Shown here piece by piece: positions 6,894 to 15,114 of a stretch of DNA of 40,751 nucleotides. The DNA is from an uncultured Eubacterium sp. (GTDB lineage: Bacteria > Bacillota > Clostridia > Lachnospirales > Lachnospiraceae). Location: contig CAKRGF010000023.1 in the NCBI GenBank assembly GCA_934322085.1, positions 1-40,751 of the forward strand, written 5' to 3'. Under the pieces are notes generated by a model. The model had not been told where the DNA came from and did not search any database. It saw only the letters and a list, made by a program, of their open reading frames with translations. The translations under genes and the position numbers were made by a program. How positions within the stretch are numbered: position 1 is the first letter of the stretch; every line of letters begins with the position of its first letter.

Positions 6894-7789
6894 TTCTTAT
6901 TCCTCCAATTCCCTCGTCGTTCGCATTCAGCAAGCTCGTTAAATATCTGCACGTAGTTCTCATAACGAGTCTCACCGATTTCACCTCGTTCCCTGGCCTC
7001 TTTTACCATGCAGCCAGGTTCATGAATGTGAGTACAACCCCAATATTTGCACTGCCCCTCATAGGGCAGAAATTCGGTAAAATACCTTCGCAGTTCCTCT
7101 TTTTCCACCTCCGGCGGCTTTAAGGAACTAAATCCCGGAGTATCAAACAAAAACGTCTGATTCCCCAGAGAATAAATTTCAGAATGTCTTGTGGTATGCC
7201 GGCCTCTGCCGATTTTCTCACTCACAGAACCGGTCACAGAAGCCGCCTGCGGGCATAAACGGTTTAAAAGGCTGGACTTTCCCACGCCGGACGGTCCTGC
7301 CAAAACCGTTGTTTTCCCTTCCAGACATTGTTTTACTTTATCAATTCCCATATTTTCGGTATTACTGATTGTCAATACCTGATTTGCGCATTTTTCATAA
7401 ATTGATAAAAAATGCTTTTCTTCCTCCTCAGACACCATATCCTGTTTGCTGAAACAGATAATGGTCTCTACATTCTGCCATTCCATCATAAGTAAAAAAC
7501 GATCTAGCAGATTAAGATTTGGCATCGGATTTGCCATCGCAAAAACGATAAGTGCCTGGTCAACGTTTGCCACTGCCGGACGAATCAACTCATTTTTTCT
7601 CGGTAAAATCTCCTCCAGATTTCCAAGCAGCTTCTCTTCATTCAGCACACAAATCGTAACATTATCTCCAACTAAAGGTTTAATTCCCTCTTTTCGGAAA
7701 CTTCCTTTTGCCTTACATTCATACAATTTGTCATCTTCACACCAGACATAATAAAATCCGGCAATTCCTTTTACGATTTTCCCTCTCAT
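6890..7789 (-). CDS. rsgA: Ribosome small-subunit assembly GTPase RsgA
   Basis: This 299-residue circularly permuted GTPase acts in late 30S ribosomal subunit maturation. An N-terminal OB fold (about 1-65) precedes the G domain, whose motifs come in permuted order: a G4-like SKQD (114-117), then G1 GPSGVGKSS (165-173), then G3 DTPG (216-219). The C-terminal zinc-binding cluster is C247, C252, H254 or H256, and C260. The G4 motif has Ser in place of the usual Asn of NKxD, which is worth noting for nucleotide specificity. The gene overlaps the prkC stop by one base (TAATG) and the rpe start by 4. In Bacillus subtilis the equivalent protein (CpgA) is a PrkC substrate, which fits the neighbourhood. 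Confidence 0.96.
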   Translation of the reverse strand: MRGKIVKGIAGFYYVWCEDDKLYECKAKGSFRKEGIKPLVGDNVTICVLNEEKLLGNLEEILPRKNELIRPAVANVDQALIVFAMANPMPNLNLLDRFLLMMEWQNVETIICFSKQDMVSEEEEKHFLSIYEKCANQVLTISNTENMGIDKVKQCLEGKTTVLAGPSGVGKSSLLNRLCPQAASVTGSVSEKIGRGRHTTRHSEIYSLGNQTFLFDTPGFSSLKPPEVEKEELRRYFTEFLPYEGQCKYWGCTHIHEPGCMVKEARERGEIGETRYENYVQIFNELAECERRGNWRNKK

Positions 7790-9828
7790 TAATCCGCAAC
7801 TTTCTTAAAGGTTACGTTGTAGGAATCCACACGCTTGGAATCCTTATATACAATCAGTTCACCCTGAGAGCCGCTAAAGCCAGTGACTTCATCGCCGGAA
7901 AGCGACAATGGGAAATCCATATGCGTCAAACTGCGGTTCAAAATAGTCTTTGTATGACCATCCTGATTCAAAACAATTTTAATGGTTGCTGCCGGATCAG
8001 TCTCATAATCGAACGGACTGTCAATTCGGATTGTTCCCGACATCTTATAGGTATAGGTTTTTTCCGGTCCAAGGCTGATTGTAACGTTCACCGATGTTCC
8101 CTTTTTCACCTTTTTACCACTTGCTTTACTCTGTACACAAATTTTATTCTTATCAAAATTGTCTGAATAAATACTTGTTGTCGTACCTAATTTCAAACCA
8201 ACTTTTTCAAGTGCTGTCTTTGCCTGGCTCTTTGTCTTACCTAATAAATCCGGAACACTTACTGTCTGTGCGCCCTTGCTTACATAATAGGTAATCGTAG
8301 AACCGGCTGCTGCATTCTCACCCTGTTTTGGACTTGTGTATACAACTTTTCCTTCCTCGGTCTTATCACTGTAAACATCCTCACCACGTTTGGGAACAAA
8401 ACCGGCTGCTTTGATAGCCGACTCTGCATCTTCCGGTGTCATGCCCCAGACACTTGGCAGCTGGGATTCACGGAGATAAACAGTAATAGTATCACCTTCC
8501 GATACTTCCGAACCAATGGCTGGCGTTGTACTAATGACCTGTCCCGGCTCGACTTCCGTAGATTCTGCCGTTTCAAATTTATAATCCAGTCCTGCACTAT
8601 CTAACATGCTCTGTGCCTGTTCCTGTGTCAGACCTTTAATCTGCGGAACCTGTGTCTTATTGCTCTCCGGTGTGCTGGCCGGCTCTTTACTTGCCTGTGT
8701 CGTTTGTGAAGTCGGCTCCGGTGTCGCTTCATTAGAGGACGAACTTCCTCCCCAGAAACCTACAAATCGTCCTAACAGATAAATAATAATCACACCAATA
8801 ATAATGGCAACTGTTATACTTCCGATAATCAATGCCTTCTCTAATTTCGGATCAACTTCACCATTTGATTCTTCGTCTGCTTCTTCTTCCGTCTTTTCAT
8901 CTAATGCCGGTTTCGTAGAAGCAGCCTTTAGCGAATTGACGTCATTGCTTGGAATAAAAATCGTGTCTGCATTCTCATACAAATTACGAATTACACCATA
9001 CTCGCCGGTCGGATCCTGTAAAAACATTTTTAAATCCGCAATCAAATCCATCACTGTTGGGTAGCGGAGTTCTGTTTTTTTCTGCATACATTTTGCAACA
9101 ATATTACTAAGTCCATGTGGAATTGTCGCATCAATGGCATCCAGTGGAGTCGCATCTTCCTGAATATGTGCTAACGCAATTGCCACCGCACTCTCGCCAG
9201 TAAACGGAAGAGAGCCGCTTAACATTTCATACATCGATACACCCAATGAATAAATATCACTCTTTTCGTCACTAAATCCTCCCCTTGCCTGTTCCGGAGA
9301 GATATAATGTACGGACCCCATGGCATTTGCTGTAATTGTGTTCGAACTCGCCGCCTTGGCAATTCCAAAGTCACTTACCTTTGCCGTACCATCCTTTGAA
9401 ATCAAAATATTCTGAGGTTTAATATCACGGTGAATAATATGGTTGGCATGGGCTGCCTCCAAACCATTTGCAATCTGCAGTCCAATTCCAACAGCCTCCC
9501 TCACCGAAAGTTTTCCCTTCTGCTCAATATATTTTTTCAAAGTGATACCGTCTACAAATTCCATCACAATATAGTGCATATCCTGTTCCTGTCCGACATC
9601 ATAGACTCCTACAATATTCGGATGAGATAAGCACGCAATTGCCTGTGCCTCCTGACGGAATTTTGTAACAAATTTTGCATCCTCACTATACTCATTTTTT
9701 AATATTTTAACCGCCACATAGCGATTTAACCGATGGTCTTTGGCACGATATACATCTGCCATACCGCCGGTTCCGATTTTTTCGATTATTTCATATCTTC
9801 CACTAATTACTGCACCAATATTAATCAT
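7789..9828 (-). CDS. prkC: Serine/threonine kinase with PASTA repeats (PrkC)
   Basis: This 679-residue membrane kinase links cell-wall state to protein phosphorylation. The cytoplasmic kinase domain (about 12-270) has the glycine loop GTGGMADVY, Lys41, HRD (133-135), DFG (153-155) and SPEQARGG. An acidic juxtamembrane linker leads to one membrane helix (333-353). A Ser/Thr/Pro-rich stalk precedes three extracellular PASTA repeats starting near 393, 457 and 524. A further domain of about 90 residues follows the last repeat, somewhat more than the minimal three-PASTA form. PASTA domains bind peptidoglycan fragments. The ATG lies 7 nt after AAGGAG and 12 nt after the cognate phosphatase gene. 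Co-location with dapA, dapB and murF places the wall sensor in one transcription unit with precursor synthesis. Confidence 0.97.
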   Translation of the reverse strand: MINIGAVISGRYEIIEKIGTGGMADVYRAKDHRLNRYVAVKILKNEYSEDAKFVTKFRQEAQAIACLSHPNIVGVYDVGQEQDMHYIVMEFVDGITLKKYIEQKGKLSVREAVGIGLQIANGLEAAHANHIIHRDIKPQNILISKDGTAKVSDFGIAKAASSNTITANAMGSVHYISPEQARGGFSDEKSDIYSLGVSMYEMLSGSLPFTGESAVAIALAHIQEDATPLDAIDATIPHGLSNIVAKCMQKKTELRYPTVMDLIADLKMFLQDPTGEYGVIRNLYENADTIFIPSNDVNSLKAASTKPALDEKTEEEADEESNGEVDPKLEKALIIGSITVAIIIGVIIIYLLGRFVGFWGGSSSSNEATPEPTSQTTQASKEPASTPESNKTQVPQIKGLTQEQAQSMLDSAGLDYKFETAESTEVEPGQVISTTPAIGSEVSEGDTITVYLRESQLPSVWGMTPEDAESAIKAAGFVPKRGEDVYSDKTEEGKVVYTSPKQGENAAAGSTITYYVSKGAQTVSVPDLLGKTKSQAKTALEKVGLKLGTTTSIYSDNFDKNKICVQSKASGKKVKKGTSVNVTISLGPEKTYTYKMSGTIRIDSPFDYETDPAATIKIVLNQDGHTKTILNRSLTHMDFPLSLSGDEVTGFSGSQGELIVYKDSKRVDSYNVTFKKVAD

Positions 9829-9840
9829 TCTTTCACTCCT

Positions 9841-10563
9841 TTACAGTCGAACTAAAATCACGCTGATGTTATCTTTGCCACCGGCTTCGTTCGCCTGTTG
9901 AACCAGTTTTTCCCCTGCCAGTTTCATATCTTCTTTATTTTCTTTTACAATCTTCTCTATCTGGCTGTCTTCAACCATATTTGTCAATCCATCTGAGCAC
10001 AGCAATAGTACATCCCCCGGCTCTACTTTCACCTCAAAACAATCCGGTCTGACGGTATCATCCGTCCCCAGTGCTCTCGTAATAATATTCTTATTCGGAT
10101 GGGTCCGCATCTCTTCTTTTTGAATTTCACCCGACTGAACCATCTCCTCTACGAGCGAATGGTCCACTGTAATCTGCTCCAAATGATCATGCAGACGATA
10201 AAAACGTGAATCCCCAATATTTGCAATATAAGCGACATCATCTTCTACCATGGCACCAACCACCGTAGTTCCCATGCCGGCAAGATCGAAATCTTCTTGT
10301 GCACACTGATAAACCTTCTGATTTGCAGCTTCAATCGCCTGTTCAAAAGCACTAACAGGAGTCCTTGCCGTCGAACTCTGTATCTGCTTAACCATCTCCG
10401 CAATGCATAATCTGGAAGCTAAATCTCCTGCCTTATGTCCCCCCATACCATCTGCAACAAGAAACAGATTCGGAAATCTGCCAATGGGATTCTCTTCACA
10501 GAACACACTATCCTGGTTACTGTTTCTAAGAAGTCCCATATCTGTCATAGAAAATGTATCCAC
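9841..10563 (-). CDS. prpC: PP2C-family protein phosphatase (PrpC/Stp)
   Basis: This 240-residue cytoplasmic Mn/Mg-dependent phosphatase reverses PrkC phosphorylation. PPM-family motifs are clear: RNSNQDS near the start, VADGMGGHKAG, GMGTTVV, ANIGDSR, CSDGL and GGKDNISV, which supply the metal-binding aspartates. I use a GTG start at 10563, 6 nt after AGGAGGT. The longer in-frame ATG at 10590 would overlap rlmN and has the ribosome site inside its own coding region. With GTG the protein begins (M)DTFSMTDMG, matching the usual PP2C start. It lies 13 nt after rlmN and 12 nt before prkC, the standard phosphatase-kinase pair. Confidence 0.96.
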   Translation of the reverse strand: MDTFSMTDMGLLRNSNQDSVFCEENPIGRFPNLFLVADGMGGHKAGDLASRLCIAEMVKQIQSSTARTPVSAFEQAIEAANQKVYQCAQEDFDLAGMGTTVVGAMVEDDVAYIANIGDSRFYRLHDHLEQITVDHSLVEEMVQSGEIQKEEMRTHPNKNIITRALGTDDTVRPDCFEVKVEPGDVLLLCSDGLTNMVEDSQIEKIVKENKEDMKLAGEKLVQQANEAGGKDNISVILVRL

Positions 10564-10576
10564 TGTCTGACCTCCT

Positions 10577-11614
10577 CTAGTTTCTACCATTCTTCGTCAG
10601 AAATTTCTTTCGTAACTGACCACAGGCAGCATCAATATCGCTCCCCATCTCTCTTCTTATTGTAACAGTTTTTCTATATTTTTCAAGAATTGTTTTGAAC
10701 TTCTCAATATCCTCTTTCGTTGAGCGGTAACAATTTCTCTCTTTCACTTCATTTAACGGAATCAGATTAATGTGGCAGTTTAAACCGGAAAGTCTGCCTG
10801 CCAGTTCTCTTGCATGCTCTTCTTTATCATTCACACCGCGAATCATACTGTATTCAAATGTAATACGACGCCCGGTTTTCTCAAAATAATATTTGCACGC
10901 CTGTATGATTTCATCGATGGTGTAACGATTAGCAACCGGCATCGTTTGACGCCTGATTTCATCGTTTGGCGCGTGCAGGCTGATTGCTAACGTAATCTGT
11001 AACTTTTCATCCGCAAGTTTTTTGATTTTATCCACCAAGCCACACGTTGATACGGTAATATTACGCTGGCTGATTCCAATTCCTTTCTCACAGGAAACAA
11101 GTTTTATAAAACGGAGAAGTTCATCATAATTATCAAGGGGCTCGCCCATTCCCATCACAATGATATTCGATACCCTCTCTTTTGTATCTTTCTGGATTTG
11201 ATAAATCTGTGAGAGCATTTCCCCGGCAGTCAGATTTCTCGTGAGTCCGGTAAGTGTAGATGCGCAGAATGTACATCCCATCCGGCATCCCACCTGCGAC
11301 GAAATGCAGACGCTGTTGCCATGATGATACTTCATCCACACGCTTTCGATTACATGGTCATCTTTCAGTGCAAATAAATACTTTGCCGTATCTTTCTTTT
11401 TCGACACCTGTTTTTCCACCTGTCTCACACCGGATATGCAGTAATTCTTTTTTAATTTTTCCCGAAAAGCAGCACTCAGATTCGTCATTTCATCGAAATC
11501 ATCTGCCTGTTTTTCATGCACCCACTGAAACAATTGTTTTCCACGGAATGCTTTTTCTCCAAGAGAAATGGCAAGTGCTTCCATTTCCTCTAAATTCATG
11601 CTCCGAATATCCAT
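10577..11614 (-). CDS. rlmN: Dual-specificity 23S rRNA / tRNA adenine C2 methyltransferase RlmN
   Basis: This 345-residue radical-SAM enzyme methylates C2 of A2503 in 23S rRNA and, in many bacteria, A37 of some tRNAs. The [4Fe-4S] cysteines are C110, C114 and C117 in VGCRMGCTFC. Other family motifs are VMGMGEPL, TVSTCG, SLHAPND and, at the C-terminus, AACGQL with the methyl-carrying Cys. The length is typical. The start ATG lies 6 nt after GGAGAGG, and the gene is 14 nt after rsmB. Confidence 0.97.
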   Translation of the reverse strand: MDIRSMNLEEMEALAISLGEKAFRGKQLFQWVHEKQADDFDEMTNLSAAFREKLKKNYCISGVRQVEKQVSKKKDTAKYLFALKDDHVIESVWMKYHHGNSVCISSQVGCRMGCTFCASTLTGLTRNLTAGEMLSQIYQIQKDTKERVSNIIVMGMGEPLDNYDELLRFIKLVSCEKGIGISQRNITVSTCGLVDKIKKLADEKLQITLAISLHAPNDEIRRQTMPVANRYTIDEIIQACKYYFEKTGRRITFEYSMIRGVNDKEEHARELAGRLSGLNCHINLIPLNEVKERNCYRSTKEDIEKFKTILEKYRKTVTIRREMGSDIDAACGQLRKKFLTKNGRN

Positions 11615-11628
11615 CTTTTTCCTCTCCG

Positions 11629-12939
11629 TTATCTATCCGCTTTCCGCAGTCTCGCCACGAAAAAGCCATCACTTTGCTGAAGTCCCGGTATCATCGTAAG
11701 CATCCCTTCTGCCGTCATTCGGTTACATAATAACGGTGGCAAAAAGGAATCTAATGACTCAAGTTTTAATCCTAAGTGTTCCACAAAAAATCGGACATTT
11801 TCTTCGTTTTCTGCTTGATTCACTGTACATGTACTGTAAATTAGAACACCTCCCGGTTTTACCATTTTCTCAGCGGTTTCCACAATCTTTCGCTGAATTG
11901 GAACAAGCTCTTTGGCATGTTGCAATGCATGGTATTTGATTTCCGGTTTGCGTCCGATAATTCCGATTCCGGAACACGGCACATCACAGAGGACAACATC
12001 TGCCTGCGAAAAAAAGGCTTCATCACTCTTTGTCGCATCCCACACTTTGCAGGAGGCATTTTTGACTTTTAATCGTCTAAAATTTTCCTCAATTTTTTTA
12101 ACCTTTGATACTGTTTTATCTCTGGCACTCAAAGAGCCCTCACCTTTCAGGCATAAAAGCGCATGCATTGCTTTCCCGCCCGGTGCACTGCACACATCCA
12201 CAACTTTATTTCCCGGCTGGATTCCGGCACACAAAACCGGGAGCATCGAGCTTTCATCCTGTACAAAAAACACCCCTTCTTCGTAACCCGGTATTTTTTT
12301 TATATCTTCCACGCCGGAAACAATTACCGCATCATCCATATAATGAGCTTTTTTGACGGCAACGCTAACTTCCCTTAATTCCTCGCAAAACATTTTTTTC
12401 GTCCATTTTGACGTATCGATATGTAACGTAATATCCTGCGTATTCTCTAAAAAAGCCGCCCCGATTTTTTTCGTTGTTTTTTTGCCGTACTGTTCACATA
12501 AATGGTCATATAAATCCCGTGGCAGAGATAAACTTTCCCACGGTTTCAAAGAGATTGAATCCTGGCTTCTTAGTATTGTTCTAAGCACACCATTTACAAA
12601 AGCGGTATGTTTTTGTCCCTCTTGCTTTTTCAAGAGTTCTACTGCCTCATGACAGCTCACTGCCTCCGGCACTTTCTCCATATAACGGATTTCATAAAGT
12701 GCCATGCGAAGAACCGTGCGAACCGGCGCTGTCATTTTAGAAACCTGAATCTTGGCAAATTGATTCAGAATTGCATCTAATTCAACACAACGCTCAATCG
12801 TTCCATAAGAAAGACGCTTCAAAAAACGTTTGTCTCTCGCCAAAAAATCTCCGTTTGCTACAATCCGGTGGAAAACAGAATCGCTGTGCTCCCCTTTTTC
12901 CATCGTCTGATAAACAATTTCATATGCCTGTAATCTCAT
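11629..12939 (-). CDS. rsmB: 16S rRNA m5C967 methyltransferase RsmB
   Basis: This 436-residue cytoplasmic rRNA methyltransferase has an N-terminal NusB-like RNA-binding domain (about 1-140: VFHRIV, LSYGTIERC, FVNGVLR) and a C-terminal SAM-dependent domain. The SAM loop is DVCSAPGGKA; the two m5C cysteines are in DVPCSG and STCTV. The release motif GIIGRKPEIK and the terminal DGFFVARL are also typical. The length is normal. Its ATG overlaps the preceding peptidase stop by one base (TGATG), so the two are translationally coupled. Confidence 0.97.
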   Translation of the reverse strand: MRLQAYEIVYQTMEKGEHSDSVFHRIVANGDFLARDKRFLKRLSYGTIERCVELDAILNQFAKIQVSKMTAPVRTVLRMALYEIRYMEKVPEAVSCHEAVELLKKQEGQKHTAFVNGVLRTILRSQDSISLKPWESLSLPRDLYDHLCEQYGKKTTKKIGAAFLENTQDITLHIDTSKWTKKMFCEELREVSVAVKKAHYMDDAVIVSGVEDIKKIPGYEEGVFFVQDESSMLPVLCAGIQPGNKVVDVCSAPGGKAMHALLCLKGEGSLSARDKTVSKVKKIEENFRRLKVKNASCKVWDATKSDEAFFSQADVVLCDVPCSGIGIIGRKPEIKYHALQHAKELVPIQRKIVETAEKMVKPGGVLIYSTCTVNQAENEENVRFFVEHLGLKLESLDSFLPPLLCNRMTAEGMLTMIPGLQQSDGFFVARLRKADR

Positions 12940-13655
12940 CAGTCACGATTGTTCCTTCCAAATAATAAAATCAGTCTCAACAACTGTAAAATTGCAGCAG
13001 CCGCAGAAGCTACATAGGTCAGTGCTGCCGCACGCAGAACCTTTTTTGCACCATCCGTTTCCATTGTTCCAAGAATTCCTGTGTCCTGTAAAATCACAAG
13101 TGCCCGTCTCGATGCATTAAACTCAACCGGGAGGGTCACAACCTGAAACAATACCGCTGCACTAAAAAATACAATTCCTGCCGTAATTAACACCGGCATA
13201 CTAAACAAAATGCCGGCAAGAATGAAAAACCACGAAGCTCCGGAGCCAAAATTTGCAACCGGAACTAATACGGTACGAATGGATAATGGAACATATGAAT
13301 TCGCATGCTGTATCACATGTCCACACTCATGTGCTGCCACCGCAATTGCCGCTACCGAATTGCTGCTATACACAGAATCCGAAAGCCCGATCTGCTTCGT
13401 TCTCGGGTTATAATGGTCGGTCAGATTTCCACTAATATGGCATACCGTCACATCGTTAATTCCAGCATAGGATAAAATGCGCTGTGCCACCTGTGCCCCT
13501 GTAAGGCCGGACGCACTTCTTACCACACTGTACCTTGCAAAATTTCTCCGAACCATCGCAGAAGCAAGCAGCGATAAAACAACACCAATTAAAATTAATA
13601 CATATGTTGGGTCCCAGAACATATAAAAGGGACTTCCATATCCGTAACCTAGCAT
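12939..13655 (-). CDS. Membrane zinc metallopeptidase, YugP/PF04298 type
   Basis: This 238-residue membrane protein has the zinc-protease motif HECGH (in AAHECGHVIQ) and several hydrophobic segments: one near the N-terminus (YVLILIGVVLSLLASAMV), a central pair (ASWFFILAGILFSMPVLI then FFSAAVLFQV) and one near the C-terminus. This is the layout of the YugP-like neutral zinc metallopeptidases that sit in the fmt-rsmB cluster of many Firmicutes. Its physiological substrate is not known. I take the ATG at 13655, 7 nt after AAGGGTG; a TTG two codons earlier is in frame but badly placed. It overlaps the fmt stop by 7 nt and the rsmB start by one. Confidence 0.9.
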   Translation of the reverse strand: MLGYGYGSPFYMFWDPTYVLILIGVVLSLLASAMVRRNFARYSVVRSASGLTGAQVAQRILSYAGINDVTVCHISGNLTDHYNPRTKQIGLSDSVYSSNSVAAIAVAAHECGHVIQHANSYVPLSIRTVLVPVANFGSGASWFFILAGILFSMPVLITAGIVFFSAAVLFQVVTLPVEFNASRRALVILQDTGILGTMETDGAKKVLRAAALTYVASAAAAILQLLRLILLFGRNNRD

Positions 13656-14581
13656 AAACAATCACCCTTTTCTATTTTTACACCGCGCAAGAAACTTCCG
13701 GCATCCATTCGTTTCTTTCCCTCTAACTGCACTTCCAAGAATTCCAGACAGCCGTCACCGGTCTGAACAATGAAACTATTTTTTAATACATCCACAACAG
13801 TACCTGGTTTTTCTCCCGTATTTTCAGCAAGCACGTTCGCACGCCAGAGTTTTAATGTTTTTCCCCGGAATGTGGTATACGCACTCGGCCATGAATTCAT
13901 TCCACGAATATATCGTTCCACTTTCGCAGCATCCCAATTCATGTCAATTTTACCCATATCTTTTTTGAGCATTTTCGCATAGCAGCTTAAACTGTCATCC
14001 TGCTTTTGTGGTACAATCTCACCTTTTTCCACTTTCTCCAAAGTTTCTAACAAAAGGTCTTTTCCCATTTCCGAAAGCCTATCATGAATCGTTTCTGCTG
14101 TATCCTCTTTTTCAATCACCGTTTCTGCTTTTAACAGCATATCACCGGTATCAAGTCCTTCTGCCATCTGCATCGTCGTTACACCGGTTTTTTCATCCCC
14201 TTCAAGGATTGCCCACTGCATCGGTGCCGCACCGCGCCAGCGCGGAAGTAACGACGCATGAACGTTAATACAGCCGAACTTTGGATAATCTAAAATCTCT
14301 TTGGATAAAATCTGTCCAAAAGCAACAACTACAATCACATCACATGGAATCTTTCGAAGCTGTTCCACAAATTCTGCATCTTTTACACGCACCGGTGTAT
14401 AGACCGGAATATCATTTTCCACTGCCACTTCTTTCACCGGAGTAAAAACCAGTTTTCCGCTGCGTCCTCTCGCTTTATCCGGCTGCGTCACAACCGCTGT
14501 AACCGTGTGTTCCTCTGAGGCAATCAAACCTTTTAATACAGGAACGGAAAAATCCGGTGTACCCATAAAAATTACATTCAT
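13649..14581 (-). CDS. fmt: Methionyl-tRNA formyltransferase
   Basis: This 310-residue cytoplasmic enzyme formylates initiator Met-tRNA using 10-formyltetrahydrofolate. The catalytic region reads VHAS then LLPRWRGAAP (His108 and the SLLPxxRG signature 110-117). TTMQMAEGLDTGDM follows, and a C-terminal OB domain ends in GVKIEKGDCLC. The start is the ATG at 14581, 6 nt after AGGAGG. An in-frame ATG 33 nt earlier would overlap def and puts the ribosome site inside the gene. It lies 10 nt after def, the usual def-fmt pairing of formylation and deformylation. Confidence 0.97.
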   Translation of the reverse strand: MNVIFMGTPDFSVPVLKGLIASEEHTVTAVVTQPDKARGRSGKLVFTPVKEVAVENDIPVYTPVRVKDAEFVEQLRKIPCDVIVVVAFGQILSKEILDYPKFGCINVHASLLPRWRGAAPMQWAILEGDEKTGVTTMQMAEGLDTGDMLLKAETVIEKEDTAETIHDRLSEMGKDLLLETLEKVEKGEIVPQKQDDSLSCYAKMLKKDMGKIDMNWDAAKVERYIRGMNSWPSAYTTFRGKTLKLWRANVLAENTGEKPGTVVDVLKNSFIVQTGDGCLEFLEVQLEGKKRMDAGSFLRGVKIEKGDCLC

Positions 14582-14591
14582 GTGCTGCCTC

Positions 14592-15083
14592 CTATTCTCC
14601 AAATTCTTTTTCAAATTCCTCGATGGTATACAGTCTTCCCTCCACTTTATTTACATACAAACCGCCATCTAAATGCTCGATTTCATGTACCAAAGCGCGG
14701 GCAAGCAATTCTTCTCCCTCAATCTCAAAAGGCTCCATCTCTTCATTGTATGCCTTTACGACAACATGATTCGGTCTTGTTACAATGCCAACTTTGTCCG
14801 GCACACTTAAACACCCTTCACTGCCTCTCTGCTCACCATCAGTCGAAATAATTTCCGGATTAATCAAAACAATCGGTTTGCTTCTGTCTTCCGTAATATC
14901 AATTACGGCAATCCGTTTCAAAATACCGACCTGAGGTGCCGCTAAACCAACACCATCTGCATCATACATCGTATCAAACATATCCGCAATTAACTCTTTA
15001 TTTTTTTCTGTCATCTCTTTTACTACTTTACATTTTTTGGTGAGAATATCATCACCAATCATACGAATGTTACGAATTGCCAT
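14592..15083 (-). CDS. def: Peptide deformylase
   Basis: This 163-residue metalloenzyme removes the formyl group from nascent proteins. All three motifs are present: GVGLAAPQ (44-51), EGCLS (89-93, metal ligand Cys91) and HEIEH (133-137, two His ligands and the catalytic Glu). EGCLS rather than the other class motif places it with type I enzymes. The ribosome site AGGTAGG precedes the ATG by 5-6 nt. It sits between priA and fmt in the operon. Confidence 0.97.
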   Translation of the reverse strand: MAIRNIRMIGDDILTKKCKVVKEMTEKNKELIADMFDTMYDADGVGLAAPQVGILKRIAVIDITEDRSKPIVLINPEIISTDGEQRGSEGCLSVPDKVGIVTRPNHVVVKAYNEEMEPFEIEGEELLARALVHEIEHLDGGLYVNKVEGRLYTIEEFEKEFGE

Positions 15084-15114
15084 TTTTTCCTACCTGCCTT
15101 TTCTTTTCTTAAAT

